DNA of 64,000 nucleotides from Isoetes taiwanensis (taxonomy: Eukaryota > Streptophyta > Lycopodiopsida > Isoetales > Isoetaceae), in the NCBI GenBank assembly GCA_021234155.1, contig JAJEKV010000030.1:876901-940900 (forward strand), in the 5' to 3' direction. The position numbers and the translations under genes were made by a program. This document shows, piece after piece, positions 48,887 to 61,135 of this stretch. The notes below the pieces were generated by a model that was not told the DNA's origin, did not search any database, and saw nothing but the letters and a program-made list of their open reading frames with translations. The stretch's first letter is position 1; every line of letters starts with the position of its first letter.

Positions 48887-49253
48887 TCAGGAAAGTGGAA
48901 ACACCTGATTTGTCCATTGGACTGGAGCCTTCCTATTCTTTGTGTCTATTTGTTTGGGATTTTCTTTTTCTAGAACAACAATAGCCATTGAATTATCGGG
49001 CTGATGAGAATCACTCACGATCTTGGGAGGTGCTTTGATTTTTGAGAACTTCGTTTGCATCTCTTTTCCTTTGGTGGAGGAGGCGATAACAATAGGCTCG
49101 GAATTTGACTCCAAGCTCACGTTCATTGAAATTTGCCCCTGTCATCTTAGCGTCTTCCTTGGAGCCATTTTTTCAATGCGAGGAGGCACAAAGGGTTCTT
49201 TGCTTGATGGCGGAGGAGCGTATCTGGTTGCCTTAGACATCCGAAGTCTATAA
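48887..49253 (-). other. Minus-strand low-complexity coding-like frames, unassigned
   Basis: Two adjoining frames: 49,225-49,130 (M-S-K-A-T-R-Y-A-P-P-P-S-S-K-E-P-F) and 49,126-48,887 (M-N-V-S-L-E-S-N-S-E-P-I-V). The composition is basic, proline/serine-rich and disordered, and a single stop separates them. They could be a remnant of a retroelement gag-like protein. Family unknown. Confidence 0.2.
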
Positions 49254-49679
49254 TAATCAAGCTAATCAACCAAGAAACAATACACAGCCGGACTAGAATT
49301 ACGACAAGAGAACAATGTAAGATCAATTAAAATGAATTTACAAGGATCGAATGGGCTGAAAAATACACGCACACCCAGAAAATCAATAGCACCGATGGAA
49401 GAATTAAGGGAATTCAAGGAATGTGTCGCGGGTGTTGAAGACCAAGAAATAGGGAAAATGGCTCGGGATTTTCGACGAGGGAAATTTTTAGGTCATGAAA
49501 TTCAGCGACATAATTTTTAGGGGGTTGTTTAGTTAGTGGCTAATGGAACGCCCCTAGGCTGTTAAATCAGATCATCTCGAGGTGAGTTAACTTTTCCCCT
49601 CTCACCCATCTCTCTCATTCTCTCGCCTCTCCTATTCTCCCCATATTATCTCTCATCTACTCTAAGTTCATGTGGCCAA

Positions 49680-49798
<119 letters not shown>

Positions 49799-49899
49799 AT
49801 TGATGAGTTGGAAGATTGGATATCTAACTTTGGATATCTGCTAGTATCGAGATGGAGGAGATGGAGCAACGCTAATGGAATATGTAATATTCTACTATT

Positions 49900-51085
49900 G
49901 TAATCTTTTTATTGTGGTCATATTTGCTAGAAGTGTGGGCGGGCTACAAAACATTTAACAGGCTAACGGCCAAACGTGAGAGGCAGCGGGCATGAGCGTC
50001 AATCTATCCAAAACTAAAATTGTGATATTTGGCACTTGTGGAAAAATTATAGGATATGATTTTTACTATAGGGGAAAAGGTAGATATAGTATCTACCTAT
50101 AAATATCTAGGCTTGCTAGTAGACCAATCATCTGGATGGAACAAGGAAATTAGATGTACCGGGTTGAAGCAAAATTTGAAGGCCTTATTTCGATAAAAAG
50201 GCAATGCAAAAATCACGGACATTGTTGATTTTTGGGCTAAAGAAAAAACATTACGCTCCTTGGTTGGTTCCAGGCGTTTTATATGGATGTGTGATATGGT
50301 AGGGTTTATCATTGGATAGATGGAAGAAAGTAGAAAGAATCCAAAAGAAATTCTTACTTACTTTGAAATGGGGAGTAAAGTGCTTAACACCTTATGCTAT
50401 ATTTTGCTTTAAAAAGAGGTCATATAACATAATGCCATTAGAATCTTTTAAAAAGCCTTATGCTTAGAAAATTTTATATGTGTGGGAAGTCGAAGGTTTT
50501 GGATGATCAAGCTTTACCCCATATGGCCATGAGGCTCGATGAGAGCAAAAGGGATGGTATCTATGACTTTCTTAAATGGCTTCAAAAAGTGGGATATTGC
50601 GGTTGAGAATATTCGGCATAAAAATCTTACCGATCACAAAAGGATGTATGTAAGGGGCAAAATAAAACAAAAATGTGGAGCCGGAGGCAAACAAAAATGG
50701 AAAGCTCGGAAGTGGATGAACCGAGTTGGTTGGAAATGGCTTATCGAGAGAGAATATTTCACTACATAAAGGCACACAATAAATGTAGGATGCGGCCCGG
50801 CTCACACCACATTTCAGGGATTGAGGTGGGGACGATCAAACATACCTTAAAGAACTCGGATCCATCCATTCGCATTCCAGTTATGGGTTGGAAAACACTT
50901 TAGAGGATGAGAGCCATGTCATTCTACAATGTCGACATATCAAGACCTCTGAAGGCACCATCCCGATTCGAGAACCCAACACCCTTGTGGAATTTTTCAA
51001 GCTTTCTGAAGATAAGCGTAAAATTCTAGCGGATGTTCTCAAAAAAGTTGAGAGAACAATACATCCAGGTACAAAACACTTTTAG
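49900..51085 (+). mobile_element. LINE reverse-transcriptase 3' remnant
   Basis: Translated pieces in order: V-V-I-F-A-R-S (just after the expected Y-A-D-D box, which has decayed), then G-M-S-V-N-L-S-K-T-K-I-V-I-F-G and K-V-D-I-V-S-T-Y-K-Y-L-G. These are classic RT thumb-proximal motifs of non-LTR elements (V-N-x-x-K-T-K and Y-K-Y-L-G). Downstream, 50,673-51,085 shows D-E-S-H-V-I-L-Q-C and F-F-K-L-S-E-D-K-R-K-I-L, a typical LINE C-terminal zinc-binding tail. Multiple stops and frameshifts are present. RT domains upstream of the Y-x-D-D box are missing, in keeping with 5' truncation. Confidence 0.7.
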
Positions 51086-51089
51086 AGGA

Positions 51090-51274
51090 TTATGAGTAGG
51101 TGTTTAGGAGGGAGGCAGGTGCCGCCTTCATAGTTCCTCCGTGGGAGGGTGTATAAATTCTATGATGATCTACGAGGCTTTTAGTTCCCGCTTTTGCAAA
51201 CAAAAAATCCGTCTCATGAACTGATGGTCTAGTCTCTCTCAAAAATAATCAAATTTCTTTCTTTCTTTCTTCTT

Positions 51275-51312
<38 letters not shown>

Positions 51313-53270
51313 AAGTACTAATAATATTGAATTGCAAGAAAGGATATCAAAAACATATATCACATATATCTTAGCCCTTTGTTTTATTTGACAGTTATAT
51401 TAAAATATGTTTTGAACCTTTGTTATAATAGTCTACTGCAATTCTAACATACTCTGAACATCTGGCGCTCCTAAAAAAAATGGCTAAGTTAATGTTGTGC
51501 AACTAGAATAAAAGGCCTTAGACAGACCTACTTGTCCAAAATATAGGTCATGTTGCCTAAATTGAAGGCATGTTAGTTAGCCTAACATGCGGGCCTCGCT
51601 TCGTCCACATTTGCTAATGTGAAATTTATAAAATCCCGTCATAACATCATATAAAACACAACATCATATGGAATGGAATCTAGAGAAGCCACAAGTTCAA
51701 ATTTCATCTACTACAAAAATGATATTGTGACCTTTAATCCCAGGATAACCACAAGATGTTACAATGTGCCATATAGTTCGACATAAGCACCAAATGTGCC
51801 ACATTAGAAGGGCCAAGTATAATTGCATCAAATAAATTAAAGCATTGGATAGTGGGTATCCAATCGTCATCACAAACATGTCGCATAGACACCATAATAT
51901 AGGGTAAATTGTAGGTGCAAGCCTACATGTCACACCATTTTTGCACCATTCAGACCGACACAGATCCGTCACTAGCACAAATCTATTTTTAAGAACACAT
52001 TGCATTATCAAACACCCAACATTAATAATGGATCCAGCTGTGTCAGCAATTTTATACCAAAGGAATATTCGATGCAGCCTTCTCCGCTACAATAATTTCC
52101 TTGTATACATATTAATAATAGAATAGAATAAAGCAGAAGAGAATTGGTTCTTATTGTACACGAAGGCCTGAATAGTCTATGGGACCTGACACAAGAAAAA
52201 CACAGCAAGCATATTACTGACAGGAATAAAGAACACCATGTCTTGAAGGGGTTGCGTGGGAAAATCCTTGATAATAATGAGCGCACTGAAGAATATCTAG
52301 AAAATATGACATCAATATCTTGGAGGCGGGCATAGATCAAGAACTTATAAGATATATGATGTTAAAAGTGATTGATGTTGCATGAAATGTGCCACTTGCA
52401 ATGCGCCTTTCTTTTGCAGTTTGAAAATGCCCGTAACTTTTAATGTGAGTGTGAGAGAACTGAAGGTACTAACATCTTTAGACTTTACTCAACTTTGCAA
52501 GTCTTATGCTATGTTCTGACTCACCCTTATAGAATCCACCAGAGTCTAAGGGAATATATAGAAATCCTTGAGAATATAAGGGAGACTTGATGATATCTTG
52601 GGAAACCAAATGGAATCTCAAGAGGATGAAGGAATCTTAGAGAACCTTGGGGGATTCTAGAGCACTCATAATGAATATTGAGGAATATAAGGGAATCTCA
52701 AAGAATATGGGGGTACCATAGTGGAATTCAGGATAATGAAGGGTGAACACACTATCGTCTGGGACGAGGTTTTATTCCTAGAGGCAGTAGTGTGCTTTGT
52801 ATGCTCTTTCTTGTATTGGGTCCTATAGAATTTTTGGTCTCTGTCGATGATGAATTCAATTCAATTCAATTCAATTCGTTCTTCAATACTTGAACTTTTC
52901 TGCATTGACCTGACTTGATATAAGGTCTGCAATGAAAAGAGATTACACATTGCTTAACATATATTATCACCGTTAATATATAAAATGTTTCATTACTAAG
53001 CAAGCATTGCATTAGCAAACATTGGACATTATTAGTGAATCCAACCCCACAAGTTTGGAACAAAAAAAAAGTCATTGCCATAGATTTCTTGTAGCTTTAC
53101 AAATAGATATCCCAATATAACTTTGACAACATTTACAACGATGGTGAGTTTAGTTTTGCAAAATTATTTAATATATATAAGGTCGAGTCAGAATAGGAAT
53201 TTTGCCTTGCGTGAAACAAATATGTTCGAAGGTTTAGTCATGGGTGAAAGATGCATTACCTTGTTTCAAA
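51090..53270. other. Unassigned DNA with repeat remnants
   Basis: 52,540-52,740 is an AGATTC-family array in reverse orientation (GGAATCT). 52,750-52,877 ends with five copies of ATTCA after a 'gtgctttgtatgctctttct' stretch, which resembles a non-LTR 3' end with a short repeat tail. 51,700-52,340 has ORFs of 60-110 codons without domains. Confidence 0.35.
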
Positions 53271-53273
53271 TAC

Positions 53274-53643
53274 CTATGCACTAAGTGCCATATTATCCAT
53301 CTTTTTGCATAATGCAACAAGAACACATCTTGGTGGTTTGGATGGCTCTCTTGAGTGCAAGACCATCGTGTTATCCAAAATCATAATATCTCCATCTTTC
53401 CATTCTATGGACACACATGCTTCATTCATGATCTTTTTAGCACTTTGAACCAATTCATTTGGTAGAATCGTTCCATCTCCAAGTTCCATGTTTGCAAGGC
53501 CTGGTATTTTGGGACTACTTGAACAAATGTTGTTTAACCAAACATGGCGTCCATCAACGTAATGAATTGCTTTGCAAGGGCCATACATGGCATTTGATCC
53601 ACCATCTGGCAACCAAACTAATCTTTTTTGTTCACTCTTTGCC
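53274..53643 (-). pseudogene. Last exon of TauD/TfdA-like (clavaminate synthase-like) gene
   Basis: The frame begins at a good acceptor (atacag|GGC at 53,643) and reads R-L-V-W-L-P-D-G-G, Y-G-P, then D-G-D-I-M-I-L-D-N-T-M-V-L-H-S-R-E-P and R-C-V-L-V-A-L-C-K before a stop. That is the C-terminal part of plant clavaminate synthase-like proteins (At3g21360 family), Fe(II)/2-oxoglutarate dioxygenases. H in V-L-H-S-R is the distal iron ligand, and the following Arg binds 2-oxoglutarate. The H-x-D iron motif belongs to earlier exons. None is seen upstream to 54,480, where an oppositely oriented gene begins, so this is probably an isolated exon relic unless a very long intron exists. The exon itself has no internal stop. 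Confidence 0.65.
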
Positions 53644-54482
53644 CTGTATTTGCCAAATATGTACATAAGTATATGGGAATAAGACACAATGAACGTAAAT
53701 ATGTTTAAGCACTAGAATAGATAGCCCTTTGTGTTATACAACATCATTTTCTTCTGCTAAAAAATTAAAAAGGAACTTTGTGTTAAAAAAGGAACGTTCT
53801 TTGAAGGAGGTCTAAAGGAGAAATTCTCAGGCTTACACAAATGGTTAATTAGTTGAATTTACTTTTCCACGTAAGCTATATTTGTGCTTTTTTGGGTTGC
53901 CCCTAGGTGGGTATGTGGGCATATTCAAGTATATGCTGGCATATACCTAGCATATGCTGATGACTGCTAAAGGCGCAGAAAGAAGAGCTTTTCTTCGTGG
54001 GCTGTGGGAAAGTTTGCTTTGAAAGGTAGCTCTTCTTCCATTCAAGAGTCCTCGAAGAGTAGAAATAGGGTTTGCATAAGAAAGATGGACCACAGCCTCC
54101 TTTCTTTGCAAGTGGTGCAGAATAAGACGAGTTTGAGCATCACTAGAAGGCAAATCCTCAGAGGGATACATGCATTGGCCGCGAAGCAAATCATTATCCA
54201 AGGCATCATTTAAGTTGCAGGAGAAGAAAAGGCTTCTTGCACATATTGATGCTATGCATGCTTTGCAAGAAGCTGATTCCTTTTTAGTTGTGGTTTTAGG
54301 ACAGTAAGTTTGCAAATTCAGTACTGATGTGGCAACGGTACCTAATGCTGAATTCTATATTCTCGTTCAATGAATGAGATATTCGGCCAGAAACTGCTAT
54401 CAGTAAGATGATAAACGGGGTTTGACTTGAATTTGAGTAGCAAGCAGCATTTGTGCTATCAGTTAGCAGTTAGTGATAAAAG

Positions 54483-55806
54483 ATGTTCGAGAAGAAATAT
54501 CAGTCACCGCCTCAACAGCCTATTGCTGTGAGATATACCAGCCTTGTGGGAGAGGCACTGCCAACATTGATGGAGGGTCCAACGCCGGAGCATTACAGAA
54601 ATCCCAACACCATCAAACACTGGCTCAAGGAACAACTGGAGAAAACTCAACACCTTCTAGGCTACAAAAGATCAGACTTGAAATTACTTTTTGGAGTCCT
54701 TAAGGCACTCTATTTTTATAGAGAAGTATAAGTATGCCTAGGAATGATCAGATCTGATTCACCATTTATGGCAAGGTGTTTCTTTCATCTCTTGGCTTAT
54801 TGGATTTGATGTTTCTATCAGGAGACATCTTCAGCACAGTACATAGTCCAGCGGTATGTTGCAGCTACAGAGGGGTCTAAGTTTTGCATAACTCTATAAA
54901 AAATGCCTATGTGATGGGCAAGGTGAAAATGGTCGTGTCTGACTTTGACATTCCTAACAAACCTATACAAGGCACCACTGTCAAAATGGCTGAGACTGGG
55001 TGCTTTGTGTTGTGGCAAATGATGCCAGATAAGTGGTATATTGAGCTTGCAATAGCTGGAATGAAGGTTCAAGCTGGAAGTGATGCAAACCTCGTCTGGC
55101 TATACTCCATGGTCAGGATCTCATGCTGCAGAAGGCCCAATCCGGCCGCTTCGTGATCTCTTCAGGTTGGATAAAATGTCATGCTTTCATTTATTTTTAT
55201 TCTGTATTTATCCCATTAATCTTATCTTCATGAACTTTCAGGGTCTGGATCCCAGAACTATTGCAAGCATGTTTTGTGAATGCGTTGTATGGGGGAAAAG
55301 CGTATTGGTTTGGAAGACTGCTTTGTTTTAAAATTGGCGTCCAGAACTCATATAGTCTCGCAGCCAGGAGCAATGTCTCAGAGGAGATCATAAGGCATAC
55401 TGTGTTTGGCTACTTTAGTCAGAAAACAGGTCTTCTCTTGGCAATGGAAGATTCACATCTGACAAGGATACAAACAAGTGGTGGAGCTACTATGTACTGG
55501 GAAATCAGCATCGAGAGTACCATTGAAGATTACAAGCTTGTGGATGGAATCACAGTTGCACATGCAGGTAAATCTATTGCTAAAGTTTACAAATTTGGAG
55601 AAGCTTCCATGAGTCATTCAAAGACGAGGGTAGAAGAATGCTGGACAATTGAAGAAGTAGCATTCAATGTCCCTGGCTTGTCAAATGACTTCTTCATTCC
55701 TCCTGCAGAGATGACTGTAAGATCTCTCAGCGAAGCGAGTGAATTGTCATATGAGAAAGAAGCCATTAGACCTATGGACAACATTCAGTGGGGTTCAGAT
55801 GATTGA
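54483..55806 (+). pseudogene. DUF620 family protein, frameshifted
   Basis: Plant-specific DUF620 protein of unknown function. Exon 1 54,483-54,725 (G-P-T-P-E-H-Y, W-L-K-E-Q-L). Exon 2 54,822-55,165 (S-A-Q-Y-I-V-Q-R-Y-V-A-A-T, N-A-Y-V-M-G-K-V-K-M, G-C-F-V-L-W-Q, P-W-S-G-S-H-A-A). Exon 3 from about 55,243 (G-L-D-P-R-T-I-A-S-M-F, E-I-I-R-H-T-V-F-G-Y-F-S-Q, E-D-S-H-L-T-R-I, E-E-V-A-F-N-V-P-G-L) to TGA at 55,804-55,806. The conserved blocks fall in changing frames: near 54,885, 55,099, 55,160, 55,274 (a run of four T), 55,291 (a run of five G) and 55,365. No in-frame nonsense codon interrupts the conserved blocks. It is either a young pseudogene or a locus with consensus indel errors. The last 440 bp are intact. 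Confidence 0.75.
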
Positions 55807-57660
55807 ACTTCAGGCTTTTTTGTTACAAAGAATTTTTTTGTGCCTTGAATTGGTAAGTGGCAGCATGGAAAATCAGATATCCTTATCCACACACATCTTG
55901 TATGCTGAAAATACGTGCTGCTGCCACTACTATTTTTTATTTTGCTCTTTTTATTTCGCATTTTTCTGTAGCTAGCAACTGTGCTAGCATGGAGTCAGAA
56001 ATTCATAGGCTCCTTGTATATGAAAAGGCTTCTAGACACAGATGATTTTGCTGCTGGTGAAGTGATTACACGGGTTATTTGGTGCAGGGGCAGGGTCAGT
56101 CAAATCATCCGCATGTGACAGTCGTAAGAACAAAAATGCTTCAAACGACTCGAGACAAAATAGACGCACGCATCATCATTCGTGAAGAACACGGATAATC
56201 ATCCGGGAATGAGTGGTACAGAAAGAGAAAGAATTGAACCTTCATTTGATCGTGGCACCCGACATCTCAAAAACCTGTAAGAAGGTATATCATTCGAAGG
56301 GAATAAGACTACTCAAGAATAAAGAATATAAATTAATTTTTCAGGCTTGGCGTTGCCAATGGGCTAGGATCACTTGCAACAGGTACTTTGATCTTCTGAA
56401 TCTAGAGTTTAAACACGGGCTTTTAACATCTCATACATTTTGTTTCATATGTTTCAATTTTGTTGCTTCAAATCTTTGCTGTAATTTTCAACAGACTGGG
56501 AAATGTTCTCGGGTTGAATATATACGGTTCCCAATTGAAGAGTAATTAGTACATGGATTAATGCTATGGCCAAGTACATCCCAGAGAGACAATCACTACA
56601 GCTGCTAAACCTATCCATTGTTCAGCTCTCCTAGCAATTTGTAGGAGAAATCTTCGATCCTTTCATGTATGGCATCTATATGCAAGAAATTCAGTTGGCA
56701 TTCATTTTACCTCTTGGCAATGGCGGCTCTTGGTTGGTTGGTTGGAAAATGCCCTTTCATTTGGCATGCTACGATATGTGAAATAGAATGATGAGCAAAT
56801 AGGTTTTATGCATAACTCCACCAGTTTGAACTGGAAGACAGTAAATAAATGAAGAACCTGATATATTTTCCTCCTCCTTTACTTCATATACTAAGTAATT
56901 TTTTGGCTTGTTTATATCAGAAGTTAAGATTCCAACCATGGGAAGACAAGGAAAACATTCAGGACAAGTATGCAATATTAAACACTGGAGCCTGGCCCAT
57001 GGCCTGTAGACTTATGTGCTTATCTATTTCAACTAGACATGTATTTCAACTAGACATGTATATGGAAAGTTGAAATACTTCTAAAAATATAAATTTTGCA
57101 AACTTGATATGCTCTTTATGCGAAACAGTGGCAATGGCTTCTAGAGTGGTTACTTGCAGCACTAATGGGTCTAATGGCTTCTTGATCAAAGCACTAAAAT
57201 ACATCATGAATATTCCCTGTCAGAAATTCATAAGGCTCTTTGTATTTGAAAACGTTTCTAGACACAGATCATTTTGCTGTTGGTGACATGATTACACAGG
57301 TGGTTTGGTTGAACAGCATGCACATCAACTTCTGCCAGTTATAGTAAGTGAATATGGGAGGATACAAATAGATCAAAGTAGAAGGATATATCTATACTGA
57401 TATTTGGGACTCCCTCCTTGCAAAGCTTTCATAAAGTAAAAATGTCTCCATACAAATTGCCATTTGTTTCTTCTCGCTATTTAACCCTTTTTTTACAATT
57501 AAGCAAATTCCATGATCATTTCTCAGCAAACTAATGGAAACATTTTAACTTGTATGTGCAACATTTAGTAAAAAATCATGTGCTTCATATGCACACGGTG
57601 TTTGAACTTCTGATTTTTATACTGCATTTTGGTATGACCAAAATCTAGACAAGTGTGGAG
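55807..57660. other. 3' flank of DUF620 gene; ~100-bp diverged duplication
   Basis: A block around 55,990-56,090 ('cagaaattcataggctcctt', 'tctagacacagatgattttg') recurs at 57,215-57,310 with substitutions. Other ORFs (56,213-56,545, 56,849-57,073) have no recognisable domain. Confidence 0.4.
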
Positions 57661-57663
57661 TCC

Positions 57664-57742
57664 TGTTTGAATTGTTGACTACCTAACTTTTGCTCATCAA
57701 TGTTTAAATTGTTGACTACCTAACTTTTGCTCATCAATGTAA
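57664..57742. repeat. 37-bp tandem duplication
   Basis: 'ttgttgactacctaactttt' with flanks occurs twice in direct succession, with one base difference. Confidence 0.7.
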
Positions 57743-57770
57743 TGTTATGGACGTACAAAGGAACATAAGT

Positions 57771-57832
57771 TATAAATACAAGAAACTTATCGCGGCGGCC
57801 AAGGCCGCCGCGAACGTTTCTCTTCCCCAACT
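57771..57832. repeat. CACTA-like subterminal GC hairpin, inverted copy
   Basis: Reads 'ATACAAGAAACTTATCGCGG', then a CGGCC-AA-GGCCG centre and 'CGCGAACGTTTCTCTT'. It is the reverse complement of the hairpins at 17,933 and 27,818 over about 60 bp. Flanking DNA is otherwise unrelated. Confidence 0.6.
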
Positions 57833-58577
57833 CGTCTATACATGCTAGAACATGCAGAATTTGAACTTGCATTTTGTTGCTTTGAGTTCAGTGCCCGCAC
57901 GATAGAAGAATATTGACCATAATGACTCGTTACGAAAGATGTTTTACATTAAATCAAAAGAATCTAAGTTCCGAACATACAGAAATTGAACTGTGTTTGA
58001 GCATGGGGAATTCTAACCTCTGTAGTTGCCAATATATCTATGCAAAATGGTTATTCAAAATGCATATGAATAAAACATGAACCCATTAACCCAATAGCTT
58101 TCCATATGGCAAGAACAAATTTATGATATGCATCATGGAGATGGTTCGTCATGCAATATTGTCCAACAAGATTATTTGCTCTGCTCAATGTATGGAAATG
58201 TTTCAAACGTGGTAGATCAAATTTGACCTCTGCTGAAACAAAATGTTAACGATGAGAACGATAATCTAAATAAGAACGATGTTTGGAAAAATGATGCATG
58301 CTTCACACGCTTTGAATATCAGTCTTCAAATGTATGCAAATTTGGTGTACTAAGGCACATGCATTACATGCAATTTGGACCTTTCAGTCTCCCCACTACA
58401 GTTTCACACGAACAATTAACAATGAAATCTTCAAATTGCATAAGAGAAATCTCCTCTACTAATAGAGATAGAAAATGGCATTAACTGTTTGGAAGAGATG
58501 CTCCTTGATGGACAAAGCAATTTTGGTAACTCACAGAGCGGCGCTGGGAAAGTAGATTTTGATACCACAAGGTCCTG

Positions 58578-58642
58578 CTAAATCTCCAAGCAATATCTGA
58601 ATCATATCTGCTAAATCTCCAAGCAATATCTGAATCATATCT
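58578..58642. repeat. 33-bp tandem duplication
   Basis: 'gctaaatctccaagcaatat' plus 'ctgaatcatatct' occurs twice in a row. Confidence 0.75.
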
Positions 58643-58906
58643 GGAACCTCTAGCTTCACCCGCTGGCCTTTTAATCATGGAGCAAATCATTATGGGCACA
58701 TGACATTCAAAAAATAGAGCATGGACATCAATCTGCTTGGCATCTAATAATATCTGTTACTAAAATTTTTTGTGGATGTTCATGTTAGTCCAGCCGCAAT
58801 TTGAGCTCAATCTTCGTCTTCACACATATCACGGTGAGATAAGGAGAAATGGTCTTTAAATTAAGAGCAGAAAATTTACTTTGGTGTGGGGTAACGGGAG
58901 CCGATT

Positions 58907-59092
58907 TCTTCTACTCAGAGTAAACAAAAGCTCTGGCATCCAGATTGAAAATTAGGGAGCCCATTTCTGCTGACTGAATGCTACATCAAAATATAGATGC
59001 TTCTACTCAGAGTAAACAAAAGCTCTGGCATCCAGATTTGAAAATTAGGGAGCCGATTTCTGCTGACTGAATGCTACATCAAAATATAGATG
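58907..59092. repeat. ~92-bp tandem duplication
   Basis: Two adjacent copies of a block starting 'cttctactcagagtaaacaa' and ending 'catcaaaatatagatg', differing at two or three bases. A recent local duplication, non-coding. Confidence 0.8.
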
Positions 59093-59543
59093 CTGCATCT
59101 ATCGATTCTTGATTTTATTCACAGATTTAGGCCTATTTTAGTTCAGAAATATGAAAGCCCTCTCAGCAATCATAATGTGGATCTGCCAGCCAAATTAGAA
59201 AGCAGGCCATTGCCTCTGCCGTTGCAAATTGCAGCATGCAGAAATAAACTGTTGCTAGGCTGGCATAGATTTATCCACATTCGAATTTATTTGCTCCAGA
59301 GGAATTTATCTGCTACAGAAGAATCACTGGACATGATTCATGATTTCTAAGAATCACTGGCTCATATCCTTTTGCCCTATTCAAATTGCTCTAATTGAAA
59401 TTCCCAGAACCTTAATTTGCTAGCCCATGCATTCTGATGTAGAATGTTGCCCTCTTCTGTCTTCTGCTATCCCCTTCAAATTCTGGAGTGGAAAGATGTC
59501 TGAAGAACGTCCTCTTGGAGCCTGGGACGGAAACCTCCACTTA

Positions 59544-59978
59544 TCAATGCTGATCTGAATCTTGCATGATGACAGATAGATTTTGCAACATGAAGTACCT
59601 GCAGCCAAGCTCTCTGAAATTAGTAGCCATTGTAATAACAGCTGCAACCTCGTTTCCATCCTTATTTATAACAGACAATTCCTTCTTGGTCTTAGGTTTC
59701 GTAGCATCCTTCGAAATCCTGCTCCTCTGCTTGTCCAGCAAATTCGTTACAACAAGGCCATCTTCTGATGCAGCAGCGACAGGGAAAGTATTGACCTGGA
59801 TTTGAGATGCGGAAGCCATTATTTGAAGGTAACGATATGTTGGTCTCATTTTGAAGCGAAGGGGATGCAACGATGCCGGAATAGAGCGGCATCCTAAGGC
59901 AGCAGCTATGGCTTGCAATCTTTTAGCTATCCAAGAGGCCGTGCAATCTTCTAGCCGCCATAGCCTCCATAAATGCAC
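59544..59978 (-). CDS. Hypothetical ORF, possible organelle-targeted N-terminus
   Basis: A 144-codon minus-strand frame. It opens with an Arg/Ala-rich stretch ([13 protein letters not shown]). A later Met begins [17 protein letters not shown], followed by a lysine-rich segment ([17 protein letters not shown]). The composition is protein-like and could be a transit peptide plus mature start, but the family is not recognised. It could be a first exon or a fragment. Two other frames overlap on the same strand, so this is tentative. Confidence 0.25.
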   Translation of the reverse strand: MHLWRLWRLEDCTASWIAKRLQAIAAALGCRSIPASLHPLRFKMRPTYRYLQIMASASQIQVNTFPVAAASEDGLVVTNLLDKQRSRISKDATKPKTKKELSVINKDGNEVAAVITMATNFRELGCRYFMLQNLSVIMQDSDQH

Positions 59979-60059
59979 AATAAGTGCATATCATAAATTC
60001 CTTATTCTTTTCTTAAAATTTTGTTTGCACCACGTGTCACCACGACCATGCTTCAAATA

Positions 60060-61135
60060 AATAGCATCAAACAAATATTTATCAAACAGAAATTGACACT
60101 GCTTTATATATGAGTGATAAATAAAATATAAATGGTAGTGGTTGTTCTTGCAAATGTCAAAATCATGATAGAAAGTCTATGTCTCAAGATCTGATAGACG
60201 TGAAAAGGCTGTAAAATTGTGCAAGATCTTATTAAATTTATTTCTAGTTTGGCGCACTATGCATTAAAGAATATGCAAACACACCCCCGAGGCACCGGAT
60301 GGCAACCCCCTTGTTTTTGTAGTGCTTCTTGGTTGTATGTTATCCTTCACGAAATGGTATCATGTTCCACAAGCATAGACTTTTTGCATCTATATCTAAT
60401 GCCAAATACCACTTATGTTTTGAAATTATAGGGCTCTCCATGATGGCGGATGGATAGTGTTGTGGAAAATGAATAGATATTTTCCTCATGGAACTATGGA
60501 GCATGTAGAGAAACTAATGCTTGCATGGCAGGAATTCAATAATTGTCAAGGCGCATAGTTGAATTATAGAAATTGGAAGGCATTTATTCTCAATACAACT
60601 CTTCAGAACCAAAATGTTTGCTATCATTTTGGGAAGAGATTGACTATTTGGATTGAGGCTTCAAGTCTCAGAGCTCATTAGGTTTCCATTTTCAAAACTT
60701 GATAGAGCCAATCCACAACATTTTTACAATGTTATTTGCATATTTTATGACATTAATCGACTTGAAAGGTGGGTTGCACAATATGGAGAAGGTCCATACT
60801 TTTCTTCATCATGTCATCAAGCACCTCTTATATGTGGATGATGCTGTTATGTTAGCATCGTTTCAAATTGTCCCTATGTACTTTGTCAATTTTGGTAAGA
60901 AAAATGCTTGTTGATTCCCTCATTTGTTTTATAAATGTCCTCTCATCTAGTACTAGAGAAGGTGAAACACACACAATTCCCTTTACTACATGCACTGTAA
61001 TACTTGCATAAAGAGAGGTTAAAGACAACATTTTCTAACTTGGCAACATTAACCTATTCCTATATAAAATTAGTTTCATTAAGTGTATCCCTAGTGTTCT
61101 ATATAATTAATTCTATAAAATTGTATATAACTATT
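60060..61135. other. Unassigned DNA containing an RT motif relic
   Basis: Near 60,805-60,870 the plus strand reads H-H-V-I-K-H-L-L-Y-V-D-D-A-V-M-L-A-S. This is the Y-x-D-D catalytic box context of non-LTR reverse transcriptases. Surrounding sequence is too decayed for further motifs. Nothing else was recognised. Confidence 0.35.
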
